NCBI GenBank assembly: GCA_964452575.1
Contig: CAYVMN010000025.1
Coordinates: 1-28,187, forward strand
Origin: CAYVMN01 sp964452575
GTDB lineage: Bacteria; Desulfobacterota; DSM-4660; Desulfatiglandales; Desulfatiglandaceae
Length of the DNA: 28,187 nucleotides
Reading direction: 5' to 3'
The first letter of the stretch is position 1. Every line of letters starts with the position of its first letter. The notes beneath the pieces were generated by a model. It saw only the letters and a program-made list of their open reading frames with translations. It was not told the DNA's origin and ran no database searches. Made by a program: the position numbers and the translations under genes. This document shows positions 14,901 to 22,595 of this stretch, piece by piece.

Positions 14901-15124
14901 CCTTCGACTCCGTTGACCTGCTCTTCGATGGGCTGGGTGACTGTGCTCTCCACCACCCCTGCGCTGGCGCCCGTATAGGTGGTGGTGACCTGAACGGTTG
15001 GGGGCGAAATCTCGGGGAACTGGGCGACCGGGAGCACGGGGATACACACGGCCCCCGCGATAACGATGACGATGGCGATTACACCGGCGAAGATCGGGCG
15101 TTTTATGAAGAAGTTGACGAACAT
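11951..15124 (-). CDS. RND multidrug efflux pump, HAE1/AcrB type
   Basis: A 1057-aa inner-membrane pump, the expected length for AcrB/MexB. It starts MFVNFFIKRPIFAGVIAIVI, the first transmembrane helix of the family. The proton-relay residues are present: Asp409-Asp410 in IGIVVDDAIVVVENV (AcrB Asp407/408) and Lys936 in GLASKNAILIVEFAK. Two large periplasmic loops alternate with two membrane blocks as usual. The C-terminal tail after LRKRKPR is polar and Gly/Glu-rich. It works with the adaptor gene 57 bp upstream and the outer-membrane factor before that. Export substrates (antibiotics, solvents, bile-like compounds) cannot be predicted from sequence. No strong ribosome binding site precedes ATG 15124. 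Confidence 0.95.
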   Translation of the reverse strand: MFVNFFIKRPIFAGVIAIVIVIAGAVCIPVLPVAQFPEISPPTVQVTTTYTGASAGVVESTVTQPIEEQVNGVEGMTYMSSNSSNDGTMNITVTFDVGYDLKIAAVDVQNRVAIALPQVPEDVRRYGVTTKKQSTNLLVVVNLLSTDERIDNLYLSNYANINLVDALKRIPGVGDVDIFGERKYSMRIWLDPDKLTGLGLIASDVVAAVREQNLQVAAGQIGQPPSRPGQNFTYSITTLGRLSDVSQFEDIILRTRPDGSVVRLKDVGRVELGAENYNSYAALDKKPTTAIGIYQLPGANALDAVDQVRAEMKRLAERFPKGIEYKIVYDTTLFVEESIKEVLITLLEAIFLVFMVVYIFLQDWRSTLIPALTIPVSLVGTFAVMMALGFSINTLSLFGLVLAIGIVVDDAIVVVENVSRIIEQEGKGRVEATIEGMKEVVGPVIATTLVLMAVFVPVAFMPGTTGQLYKQFALTIAISVGISSINALTLSPALCAVLLRPGKGHGWFFRKFNQAFEWGTRRYEGLVKRFIRLRYLVIVGFLAMLGVTYYMFLIVPTGFIPAEDQGYFFILVQGPEGSALGRTERVATQVEDIVLSTAGVSDVLTIGGYDIVNSVSVSNSATVIAILKPWSERKRPELSLDGIMARVRRGTAGIAGAIVVSFNPPPIQGLSQTGGFEFELQDLRGGSLDDLSKVASKIIQEGRNYPELLPLSTNFAVNFPQYYIDLDRTKAKTLGIPISDIFDTLQTYLGALYVNDFNKFGRIYRVFAQAEIDYRSERFDISRFYVRSNKGKLVPLSALVKVHEIRGVQTIKHYNVYRAVSIQGGNAPGYSSGQALQAMERLAQKVLPKGYAYEWTGVAYQEKEAGGQAPVIFALALVFVFLFLAAQYESWILPMVIMFAVPLAILGALVAESWRGLNNNVYCQIGLVMLIGLASKNAILIVEFAKTKREEEGASIVDAALQAARLRLRPILMTALAFILGVVPLVVASGAGAASRHALGTAVFGGMIAATFLSLVLVPVLYVVMEKLRKRKPRTDRVRDVPGERGGEGVPEEGPIV

Positions 15125-15181
15125 AGATTAGACCAACACTTGATCCTCTTCCCTCAAAGGCCCTGTCCAGTTAACCGGGCA

Positions 15182-16456
15182 TTATTTCTTTCCTGCCTTC
15201 TTTGAGGTCTCCTGGCCGGCAGAAGGACGTTTGGGGATGCCCTTTGATATTTTCCCTGACGCCTCCGGGGAAGGCCCATCGGGTTGCTCCTCAGGGCTCC
15301 TCTCTGTCTCTCCCCCACCTCCCTCTGAGGAGGCGAGCTTGGTCCTCACCACCATGTCCGGTCGAACCAGCTGCATCCCCTCAATGATCACGAGTTCCCC
15401 CTCCTTCAGGCCCTCCTGGACCACCTTCTGGCCTTCATAAGAATAGATTGCCTTCACCTGGCGAACCTGCACCCTGTTGTCCTTTCCCACCACGTACACA
15501 TAGGTTCCGCCCTGATCCTCTGCGACGGCCTGCTCAGGAATGAGCGGCGTATTGGGAAAGTCGGCCAGGAAGAGACGTGCCTGGACATACACGCCAGGCA
15601 ACAGGGTCTTTTCGGGATTGGGGATCACCGCACGCATGGTAACCGTATTGGTCTTCGGATCTACGACATTGTTTATAAAATCCACCTTTCCCTGGTGGGG
15701 ATGAACGGTCCCGTCAGACAGGATCACATCCACCGGCTGGTCCTCTTGCTGCCTGTGTTTCAGTATGACCCGGAAATCATCATTGCTAGGACTGAAATAC
15801 ACGTATATGGGATCGAGCTGAACGACGGTGGCAAGCCTGGTATCCTCTCCTGCGCCAACCAGGTTTCCCACGTCCACAAAGGTCCTGCCGATCCTCCCGT
15901 TTATGGGAGAGTACATGGTGCAATAGCTGAGGTTGAGTCTCGCCCGCTCCACCTGGGCGCGATCGGCCTGCACTGCCGCAGCCGCCTCCTTTGCCCGGGT
16001 CCGGTAATCATCAAATTTCTCACGGGTCACAAAATCCTGCTTCACAAGCGGTTCATAGCGGTTTACCTGCTCCACCGCAAATGCAAGGGCGGCCTCGTCC
16101 TTGGCGAGCTGCGCCAGACTTTTTTCGAGTTCGGCCTCGTAAGGCTCACGCTCTATAATATATATTAGTTCGCCCTTCTTGACGTCTGCTCCCTCCTTAA
16201 AAAACCGCTTCTCGAGAAAGCCCTCTACCCTTGCCCGGATATCCACGGTCATCACGGAAGCTATAGTGCCCACATAATTGATATGGACCGGTACCGTCTT
16301 CAGAACGACCGGTGCCACGGTGACCAGCGGCGGCTCCGCCTTGGGCGTGGGCTCACCCTTTTTCTTACAACCCACGAGCAGGACAATCGCGAATACACAG
16401 GCAAGCGCAGCGATTCTCCCGGATGCAGAGGGCCACCATTTCTCATCTCTTCCCAT
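15182..16456 (-). CDS. RND efflux periplasmic adaptor (membrane fusion lipoprotein)
   Basis: A 424-aa AcrA/MexA-type adaptor. The signal peptide ends in lipobox LLVGC (Cys30). Then come the lipoyl half-motif DIRARVEGFLEKRFFKEG, a helical hairpin rich in Ala and Glu (roughly residues 95-165), the second lipoyl half MYSPINGRIGRTFVDVGN, and a beta-barrel plus membrane-proximal domain (LLPGVYVQARL). The C-terminal 50 residues are an unusual Pro/Ser/Lys/Glu-rich low-complexity extension ending KKAGKK. ATG 16456 directly follows the stop of the outer-membrane factor gene and has GGGGGAA upstream; a GTG at 16477 is an alternative that would overlap it. Confidence 0.93.
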   Translation of the reverse strand: MGRDEKWWPSASGRIAALACVFAIVLLVGCKKKGEPTPKAEPPLVTVAPVVLKTVPVHINYVGTIASVMTVDIRARVEGFLEKRFFKEGADVKKGELIYIIEREPYEAELEKSLAQLAKDEAALAFAVEQVNRYEPLVKQDFVTREKFDDYRTRAKEAAAAVQADRAQVERARLNLSYCTMYSPINGRIGRTFVDVGNLVGAGEDTRLATVVQLDPIYVYFSPSNDDFRVILKHRQQEDQPVDVILSDGTVHPHQGKVDFINNVVDPKTNTVTMRAVIPNPEKTLLPGVYVQARLFLADFPNTPLIPEQAVAEDQGGTYVYVVGKDNRVQVRQVKAIYSYEGQKVVQEGLKEGELVIIEGMQLVRPDMVVRTKLASSEGGGGETERSPEEQPDGPSPEASGKISKGIPKRPSAGQETSKKAGKK

Positions 16457-16457
16457 C

Positions 16458-18032
16458 TTAGGTGTTTCCCCCTTCACCGGCCGGTCCTGTACTCTTACCG
16501 GAAGTATTCACCGGAAGCCCTGATCCGATGGCATGCAGGAGCTCTGCGTAGGAGGTGTAAAGGCTTGTCCTGGCCTTGACCCGCTGGGCCCTGGCCTTGG
16601 CAAGGGTGCTTTGGGCGTTAAGGAGCTCTACGATGTCTGCTGCCCCTGCCTTATAGCGCGCCAGCGAGACATCATAGGACTGCTTGGAGCTTGCCACAAG
16701 ACTCTCGCTCGTCTCCAGCTGCTGGGCCGCCGTACGGAAGTTGTGGTATGCATCCCAGACGTCTGCAATGACCGTTTCCTGCTTCAGCCTGAGTGCAGAG
16801 CGGGCGGCATCCAGGTTTGCCTGGGCCTTTTTGACGGCATTTCTGAGGGCCATCCCCTCAAAAATGGGGATTTGAAGCTGAAGCCCTCCGTAGTAATTGC
16901 TCTGACTTGCGTTTATGTCTCCTACCTCAAGCTTCCCGTCAACGCCCGACACCCCGACATTGCCCGTCGCCATGAGCTTTGGCCAGAGAGCAGCCTCTGC
17001 CTCACGGAGTTCCGCCTCCCTCTGCTTCACGGCAGCCCGGGCTGCCGTAAGCTCCGGCCGCTCCTGCTGTGCGAGTTCTATCAACTTCTTTGTGTTTTGA
17101 TCAATCTTGTCGAGGGGCAGGGCCTCCGGCTCCTCAGCCACATCAAAGGTCTGGTTGGCGGGCCACCCAACGGCCGTGGCCAGTCTCCCGCGGGCAATTT
17201 CAACAGAGCCTCGATCAGATACCAGATTGAAGCGGACCTCCTCCATGTTGGCCTTGGCCTGAAGCACGTCTGCAATGGTACTCACGCCTGCCCTGCGTCT
17301 CATCTCTGTGGCCTGAAGGCTTGTCTCGGCCTCTTCGAGGTTGATCTCGTCGGCCCTTACAAGGGCCTTGTTCCCCAGATAGGTGTAGTAGGACTGCGGG
17401 ACATTGCGCAGGACATCCTGAATGATCTGGTTATGGTTCCAGTTTGCGGCGGTGAGTGCCTGATAGGCCGCCTCCACCTTGGCCGCACGACCGCCAAAGT
17501 CCAAGAGAAGGTAACTGAGGCTGAGTCCCACTTCCCCGTAGATCCCCCTAAAGGAGCTCAGCCCGGCCGTTTGGGAGAGTATACCTCCAACGCCTGTGGC
17601 AGTTGCCTCAAGTGTCGGATAGTAGCTTCCCCTGGCGATGGCCCAGTCTGCCGCCGCAGCTTGGGCCTGTTCCCAGGCCTCCCGGGTGCTCGGATTCGTA
17701 CGCAACGCTGCGTCCACAAGCTGCACCAGGGTGAGCTTGCCTGCCTGCGGCTGTAACTCGGGAGGGATCCTCGCAAGCTCTTCCGAAGGCAACGATTCCG
17801 GACGGGCATCCGGTGGGGCCTTCCACACCTTACCAGAGGCGGGGGGGGCGTATTTCATTGGGGTCCACTCGGGCAGGCTGCTCTTGCACCCTCCTAATGC
17901 CGCGAGGAGGAGCAACGTCAATAAAAGCCCCAGGATACTGGGCGAAATCCTTGAACCATTGCTGTCTGGAGGCTCCCCGCAACGGCCGGCAATCTCGGGG
18001 AGCGTCTTGAATCGCCCCTTATCCCGTTTCAT
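16458..18032 (-). CDS. Outer-membrane efflux lipoprotein, NodT/OprM type
   Basis: A TolC-like channel protein, first gene of the efflux operon. The lipobox LAALGGC marks the lipidated Cys (residue 49 from this start). Two outer-membrane-efflux repeats follow, each with long helices (LTLVQLVDAALRTNPSTREA, then QQERPELTAARAAVKQREAE). The start is uncertain: the frame is open to a GTG at 18122, with ATGs at 18050 and 18032. I take 18032 because it leaves the shortest N-region before the hydrophobic core, although that region is still long (about 30 residues). The stop lies one base after the adaptor ATG, consistent with coupled translation. Confidence 0.92.
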   Translation of the reverse strand: MKRDKGRFKTLPEIAGRCGEPPDSNGSRISPSILGLLLTLLLLAALGGCKSSLPEWTPMKYAPPASGKVWKAPPDARPESLPSEELARIPPELQPQAGKLTLVQLVDAALRTNPSTREAWEQAQAAAADWAIARGSYYPTLEATATGVGGILSQTAGLSSFRGIYGEVGLSLSYLLLDFGGRAAKVEAAYQALTAANWNHNQIIQDVLRNVPQSYYTYLGNKALVRADEINLEEAETSLQATEMRRRAGVSTIADVLQAKANMEEVRFNLVSDRGSVEIARGRLATAVGWPANQTFDVAEEPEALPLDKIDQNTKKLIELAQQERPELTAARAAVKQREAELREAEAALWPKLMATGNVGVSGVDGKLEVGDINASQSNYYGGLQLQIPIFEGMALRNAVKKAQANLDAARSALRLKQETVIADVWDAYHNFRTAAQQLETSESLVASSKQSYDVSLARYKAGAADIVELLNAQSTLAKARAQRVKARTSLYTSYAELLHAIGSGLPVNTSGKSTGPAGEGGNT

Positions 18033-18256
18033 CAAAATCCGGATCCTCATCTTCCCTTTGATCCCAGGCCCCGGAATCGCCTGGTCTTCCTGGCTCCTCT
18101 GTTTAATGGATGGGCATCCCACAAGAAATTAGTCCTGATCTATTACTATGAAAGCCGGTAATAATCAATAAGGAAAGTGACAAGATAACCGGGAGTTAAA
18201 AGACCAGGATATCTTTAAGAGATGGTAAGGAATCTGAGGTCAAGGTTCTTAATTAG

Positions 18257-18285
18257 GTGACATAGGCCAATCTCCTTACTATACT
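18257..18285 (+). promoter_or_regulatory. Sigma70-type promoter for pxpABC
   Basis: GTGACA at 18257-18262 (5 of 6 to TTGACA), a 17-bp spacer and TATACT at 18280-18285 (5 of 6 to TATAAT). Transcription would begin near 18292, about 60 nt before pxpA. This is the best -35/-10 pair in the window. The region 18033-18351 also must hold the divergent efflux-operon promoter, for which I see no convincing boxes and no obvious operator palindrome. Confidence 0.65.
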
Positions 18286-18351
18286 GGGCACAAATTCCTT
18301 CCCTTGGAAAAGGATCAATAAGGAGAATTCAAACCGCTAAGGAGGTAAGAA

Positions 18352-19137
18352 ATGACCGTGAGTAAGCAGATTGATCTCAATTCAGATGTAGGAGAAGGCT
18401 TTGGAATTTACAAGCTCGGCCTGGACGAGCAGGTCATCCCGCTAATCAGTTCGGCCAACATCGCATGCGGGTTTCACGCAGGTGATCCGGCCGTGATGAG
18501 GCGCACCATCTCGCTGGCCAAAGAAAATGACGTAGGGGTGGGTGCCCACCCCGGTTTTCCCGACCTCATGGGATTCGGCCGGAGAAATATGGATGCCACT
18601 TTAGAAGAGGTCAAAGACTATGTGACCTACCAGGTTGGCGCCTTGCAGGCATTTGCCTCCCTGCAAGGGGTAAGGGTCCAGCATGTGAAGCCACACGGCG
18701 CGCTCTACAACATGGCGGTTAAGGATACCGGGATCTGGGAGGCCGTCGCCGAGGTCCTTGGAGGTCTTGACAGGGACCTCATTCTTGTGGCCCTGGCAGG
18801 ACCTAATCGGAGGGAACTTGAGGCCATCGCCAGGCGCCATTCTCTTCGCATCGCCTTTGAATTCTTTGCCGACAGGGCCTATAACCCGGACGGTTCCCTT
18901 GTATCCCGCAGAAAAGATGGGGCCGTGCTGCACGATCATAAACGTGTAGCCGAAAGGGTCGCCAGGATGGTCACCGAAGGGGTGGTGAAGGCCATTGACG
19001 GAAGCGAGATCGCCCTTGAGGCAGACACCATCTGTGTCCATGGAGACAATCCCGCTGCCGTTGCCCTTATCAGGACCATGAGGGAGTCCCTCTCCTCCTC
19101 GGGAATTTCGGTAGCCCCTGTCGGCACCTTCTTATAG
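18352..19137 (+). CDS. pxpA: 5-oxoprolinase subunit A (LamB/YcsF family)
   Basis: A 261-aa protein with all family hallmarks: DLNSDVGEGFG at the N-terminus, SSANIACGFHAGD, GAHPGFPDLMGFGRR and VKPHGALYNM. PxpA with PxpB and PxpC cleaves 5-oxoproline to glutamate using ATP, removing a toxic by-product of spontaneous glutamine cyclisation. AAGGAGG at 18339-18345 gives a very strong ribosome binding site. pxpB follows after 9 bp and pxpC overlaps pxpB, so all three are one transcription unit. Confidence 0.95.
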   Translation: MTVSKQIDLNSDVGEGFGIYKLGLDEQVIPLISSANIACGFHAGDPAVMRRTISLAKENDVGVGAHPGFPDLMGFGRRNMDATLEEVKDYVTYQVGALQAFASLQGVRVQHVKPHGALYNMAVKDTGIWEAVAEVLGGLDRDLILVALAGPNRRELEAIARRHSLRIAFEFFADRAYNPDGSLVSRRKDGAVLHDHKRVAERVARMVTEGVVKAIDGSEIALEADTICVHGDNPAAVALIRTMRESLSSSGISVAPVGTFL

Positions 19138-19146
19138 GTCCTCACC

Positions 19147-19833
19147 ATGCTATACAAGAGCCCCTCATATCGCATCATGGGAGACGGGTCCACCCTGGTC
19201 GAACTGGGTGACGAGATCAGCCCTGAAGTCAATCAACGGGTCCGCGAACTCTTCATCTCGCTAAGGATCCATCCCATCAAAGGGGTGGTGGCAACCGTTC
19301 CAAGTTACCGATCGCTCCTACTGATCTTTGATCCGCTCAGGCTCACCTTGCCATTGCTCCAGGAAAGGGTCCAGCATCTCTTGGGAACAATGGACCCTTC
19401 TCAACTGCCCGAGCCAAGGACAGTGGAAATCCCTGTGGTATATGGCGGGCAACTTGGCCCTGACCTGGAGTGGGTGGCCGAGTATCATAACATCACCCCT
19501 CAAGAGGTAATTCGGCTACACACAGGATCAACCTATCGGGTCTACATGATCGGATTTATGCCAGGATTCCCTTACATGGGAGAATTACCAGAGGCCCTCT
19601 ATACCCCCAGAAGACCAACCCCTCGGACCTCGGTCCCCCAGGGATCCGTGGCATTGGCCCTCAACCAGACAGGCGTATACCCCTCCAGGAGCCCTGGGGG
19701 GTGGCAGATCATCGGCCAGACCCCAATCAGGCTGTTTGATGCCCGCAACTGGCCGCCGGCGGCTCTGGAGATGGGGGATCAGGTGAGGTTCTTCGCCATC
19801 AAAGAGGAGGAAATGGGGCGTTGGCAGAAGTAG
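19147..19833 (+). CDS. pxpB: 5-oxoprolinase subunit B (KipI/allophanate hydrolase subunit 1 family)
   Basis: A 228-aa protein of usual length for PxpB. The conserved GFMPGFPYMGEL and the SVALALNQTGVYPSRSPGGW segment identify the AHS1 domain. It forms the catalytic pair with PxpC; in Bacillus the homologue KipI was first described as a kinase inhibitor. Gene order A-B-C matches the classical 5-oxoprolinase operon. Start ATG 19147. Confidence 0.94.
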   Translation: MLYKSPSYRIMGDGSTLVELGDEISPEVNQRVRELFISLRIHPIKGVVATVPSYRSLLLIFDPLRLTLPLLQERVQHLLGTMDPSQLPEPRTVEIPVVYGGQLGPDLEWVAEYHNITPQEVIRLHTGSTYRVYMIGFMPGFPYMGELPEALYTPRRPTPRTSVPQGSVALALNQTGVYPSRSPGGWQIIGQTPIRLFDARNWPPAALEMGDQVRFFAIKEEEMGRWQK

Positions 19834-20795
19834 AGACATTGGAAGTCCTTTCTAAGAGCCCTCTGACCACGGTCCAGGACCGCGGGAGGGTCGGATTTGG
19901 GCACTACGGGGTGCCGTCTGGCGGGGCACTGGACTCCTTTTCCCTGAGGATCGGAAATCTCCTTGTTGGCAACTCGCAGGACGAGGCCTGCCTGGAGATC
20001 ACAGTGATGGGGCCCAGGATAAAGGCCCTTACCGATACTGCCATAGCTGTTACCGGCGCCGACCTTCAGCCCTTGATCCACGGGGAGCCTCTGGAGATGT
20101 GGCGCTCCCATGTCCTCAGGAAGGGGGAAGTCCTGTCTTTCAAAGGACTCAGGAGCGGTTGCCGTGCCTACCTTGCCGTAGGCGGAGGTATATGTGTAAC
20201 AAGCATAATGGGAAGCAAGTCCACCAACCTCTCAGCCCAGTTCGGCGGCCTCGACGGAAGACCCCTTCTGCCGGGGGACGTGCTCCTCTCCCAATCACCT
20301 CATCTCCATCTAAAGACAAAAGGGGCCGCCTTCGATCGGGAACTGATCCCCCCTCTGCTTCAGGACTGGACCCTACGTGTAATCCTCGGTCCCCAGGATG
20401 ATGATTTTACCTCTGAGGCAATAGAGCAATTCCTCCACTCTCATTTCAAGGTAACGCCACGGTCTGATCGGGCAGGTATCCGCCTCTCGGGCCCGGGCTT
20501 AGAGACTAAGAAAGGCCTAAAGGAGTCGATCATCTCGGAGGGGGTTGTCACGGGAACCATCCAGGTGCCGGGGGATGCACAGCCTATCATCCTGTTGGGA
20601 GAGACGGTAACCGGGGGGTACCGGAAGATTGCCACCGTAATTTCGGCCGACCTCCCCCTTCTGGGGCAACTCAAACCCGGAGACACGACCCGTTTTTTCA
20701 GGGTCTCTTTGGAGGAGGCCTATCAGGCCATCAGGAAAATGGAGGAGACTATCGACGGATTCAAGAAGAGGGTGCAGGGCATGAATCAGCCCTAG
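19821..20795 (+). CDS. pxpC: 5-oxoprolinase subunit C (KipA/biotin-dependent carboxyltransferase-like family)
   Basis: A 324-aa AHS2-domain protein. The N-terminal TVQDRGRVGFGHYGVPSGGA is diagnostic, and GVVTGTIQVPGDAQPIILL is the second conserved block. It overlaps the end of pxpB by 13 bp and uses a TTG start at 19821, preceded by GAGGAGG about 10 nt upstream; no ATG is available. Third and last subunit of the 5-oxoprolinase. Nineteen bases after its stop begins the minus-strand FAH pseudogene. Confidence 0.93.
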   Translation: MAEVETLEVLSKSPLTTVQDRGRVGFGHYGVPSGGALDSFSLRIGNLLVGNSQDEACLEITVMGPRIKALTDTAIAVTGADLQPLIHGEPLEMWRSHVLRKGEVLSFKGLRSGCRAYLAVGGGICVTSIMGSKSTNLSAQFGGLDGRPLLPGDVLLSQSPHLHLKTKGAAFDRELIPPLLQDWTLRVILGPQDDDFTSEAIEQFLHSHFKVTPRSDRAGIRLSGPGLETKKGLKESIISEGVVTGTIQVPGDAQPIILLGETVTGGYRKIATVISADLPLLGQLKPGDTTRFFRVSLEEAYQAIRKMEETIDGFKKRVQGMNQP

Positions 20796-20814
20796 AATCT
20801 ATGGCTACCTGTAG

Positions 20815-21037
20815 ACGGATTCTTGGACCTCAATCGAGTTTCTTAATGATCCGATCCCTTCTATCTCGCATTCCACTATATCTCCTGCGGCAAGGTATTT
20901 CTTCGTACTGAAAGAGGTCCCTCTTGGCCCTGCTGGTTCCTGAGTAGATGGGTTCCCTTATTCAAGTCGACGAGCCTTTCTCCCCATACGATGCCCAGGC
21001 CCTTCCTTTGATCTTGCCTAAGGGCAGCTACCTTCAA
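20815..21037 (-). pseudogene. Fumarylacetoacetate-hydrolase-family pseudogene (internal deletion plus frameshift)
   Basis: Reading the minus strand from a TTG at 21037 gives the N-terminus typical of FAH-family proteins: KVAALRQDQRKG, then GIVWGERLVDLNK. This frame loses family resemblance near 20960. From there a different frame gives the C-terminal end of the same family: AGPRGTSFSTKKYLAAGD followed by VECEIEGIGSLRNSIEV, ending at TAG 20815-20817. Roughly 75 codons remain of a normal 210-300, so the central catalytic metal-binding core is gone. It lies 91 bp downstream of livF on the same strand and looks like a former last gene of the ABC transporter operon. FAH-family enzymes cleave or isomerise beta-diketo acids in catabolic pathways. 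Confidence 0.7.
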
Positions 21038-21128
21038 TGCCCTTTCCTTTCATACCTCTTTCAAAATGGCCTCTTGCGTAAAACGATTGGAGATCACCCC
21101 CAAAAAGCAGGGCATATCGCTGATAGGA

Positions 21129-21845
21129 TCAAATACCCAAAAAGGCGGTTCGGAACAGGTCACTTTGCAGGAGTTCCCTGGCCGGCCCCTCGGTGACGAT
21201 CCTGCCGGTCTGGAGTACATACCCCCTGTCCGCCAGATCCAGGGCCTCCCGAACGCTCTGTTCCACCAGGAGGATGGTCCTCCCCTGCCCTTTCAGGCTG
21301 TGGACCGTATCGAAGACCTCGTCCACAAGGAGAGGAGCCAACCCCAGGGACGGTTCATCCAGCATCAAAAGTTGGGGATTGGACATGAGCCCCCGGCCAA
21401 TGGCCACCATCTGCTGTTCCCCCCCGGAAAGGGTGGAGGCCGCCTGGTCTTTTCTTTCCTTCAGCCGGGGAAACAGATCGTACACAAAGGCCAGGTTGCG
21501 CTGGATGGTCTTTGGATCGTTCAGGGTATAGGCCCCCAGCAGGAGGTTTTCTTCTACAGGCAATGGGCCGAAGAGCATCTTCCCCTCAGGCACGTATATG
21601 ATTCCCATGCGCACGATCTCCTCGGTGCGCAGCCCCTGGATCTCCTCGCCCTGAAACAGGATACGCCCTTCCATAACCCGCTGGGCACCCATCACTGCCC
21701 TGAGCATGGTCGATTTCCCGGCACCGTTGGCGCCCAGGACACAGACGGTCTCCCCCTTATCCACCGTGAGGGAGACCCCGTGCAGGACCACAACGCCAGC
21801 ATACCCCGCAGTAATGCCTTGCACCTGGAGCACTGTCCGACCCAC
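21129..21845 (-). CDS. livF: Branched-chain amino acid-type ABC transporter ATPase, LivF
   Basis: A 238-aa ATPase of normal LivF length. Walker A is GANGAGKST, the signature is TLSGGEQQMVAIGRGLM and Walker B is LLMLDEPSLGLAP, with VEQSV as the switch His-less LivF-type region. It starts with GTG at 21845, with GGAGG 6 nt upstream inside the end of livG. Last intact gene of the operon. The real substrate may be branched-chain amino acids or, as often in anaerobes, aromatic or other carboxylic acids. Confidence 0.94.
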   Translation of the reverse strand: MGRTVLQVQGITAGYAGVVVLHGVSLTVDKGETVCVLGANGAGKSTMLRAVMGAQRVMEGRILFQGEEIQGLRTEEIVRMGIIYVPEGKMLFGPLPVEENLLLGAYTLNDPKTIQRNLAFVYDLFPRLKERKDQAASTLSGGEQQMVAIGRGLMSNPQLLMLDEPSLGLAPLLVDEVFDTVHSLKGQGRTILLVEQSVREALDLADRGYVLQTGRIVTEGPARELLQSDLFRTAFLGI

Positions 21846-21848
21846 GCC

Positions 21849-22595
21849 CTACCTCCAGTCCCCCGCATGTTCTCTAACGTACCGCTCTCCAAGATAGGCC
21901 TTGATTACAGCCGGGTCCTTAGAAATAGCTTCAGGGGCCCCTTCCGCAATCTTCTTGCCATAGTCGAGGACAATGACCCGATGGCTGACCTTCATGACCA
22001 GTTCCATGACGTGCTCGATGAGCATGACTGTCATGGCGAGGTCCTCGTGCACATGTCGAATGCTCCCCATGATCTCTTCGATCTCGTTGGGATTGAGCCC
22101 GGCAGCCACCTCGTCCAGCAAGAGCAACTTGGGTCCGGTGGCGATGGCCGTAGCCATGGTCACCCGTTTCTGGGAGGCCACCGGGAGTTCATGGACCGGT
22201 GCATCGGACAGATCTTCGATTTTGAGATCTTTTAGGATCTCTCTGGCCCTATCCCTGGCCTTCATCCGGGACCTGGTGTGCAGGAAGCACCCCACCATGA
22301 CATTCTCCAGGACCGTGAGATCCCCTGAGGCGACGTACACCTGAAAGGTCCTGGCCAGGCCCCGGCGGGCCACCTCATGGGCCTTGAGGTCCGTGATATC
22401 CTCGCCGTCAAAAAAGATCCGGCCCGAGGTAACGGGGTGGGCGCCCGAAATGCAATTAAAGAGGGTGGTTTTCCCTGCACCATTGGGACCGATGAGGCCT
22501 ACCAGCCCTCCCCGTTCCACCGAAAAGGAGATATCATGATTGGCTTTAAGCCCGCCAAAGGTCTTGGTCACATGCTGGAGTTCCAGAAGGGACAT
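21849..22595 (-). CDS. livG: Branched-chain amino acid-type ABC transporter ATPase, LivG
   Basis: A 248-aa ATPase with Walker A GPNGAGKTT (36-44) and Walker B LLLLDE (157-162) followed by VAAGLNP. The ABC signature, normally LSGGQ or LSYGQ, is replaced by LPVASQKRV (137-145). Variants of this loop are found in a LivG subgroup, so the gene is probably functional, with LivF supplying a canonical signature in the heterodimer. ATG 22595 overlaps the livM stop (TAATG) and has GGAGGAGG just upstream. An upstream GTG at 22613 is less likely. Confidence 0.94.
   Translation of the reverse strand: MSLLELQHVTKTFGGLKANHDISFSVERGGLVGLIGPNGAGKTTLFNCISGAHPVTSGRIFFDGEDITDLKAHEVARRGLARTFQVYVASGDLTVLENVMVGCFLHTRSRMKARDRAREILKDLKIEDLSDAPVHELPVASQKRVTMATAIATGPKLLLLDEVAAGLNPNEIEEIMGSIRHVHEDLAMTVMLIEHVMELVMKVSHRVIVLDYGKKIAEGAPEAISKDPAVIKAYLGERYVREHAGDWR

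Noticed and set aside
16533..17756. A 407-codon open frame on the plus strand
   Set aside because: It is entirely antisense to the outer-membrane efflux gene, shows no domain, and reflects G+C-rich codon bias.
21066..22235. A 389-codon open frame on the plus strand
   Set aside because: It is antisense to livF and livG, which have clear Walker motifs; the frame is compositional noise.
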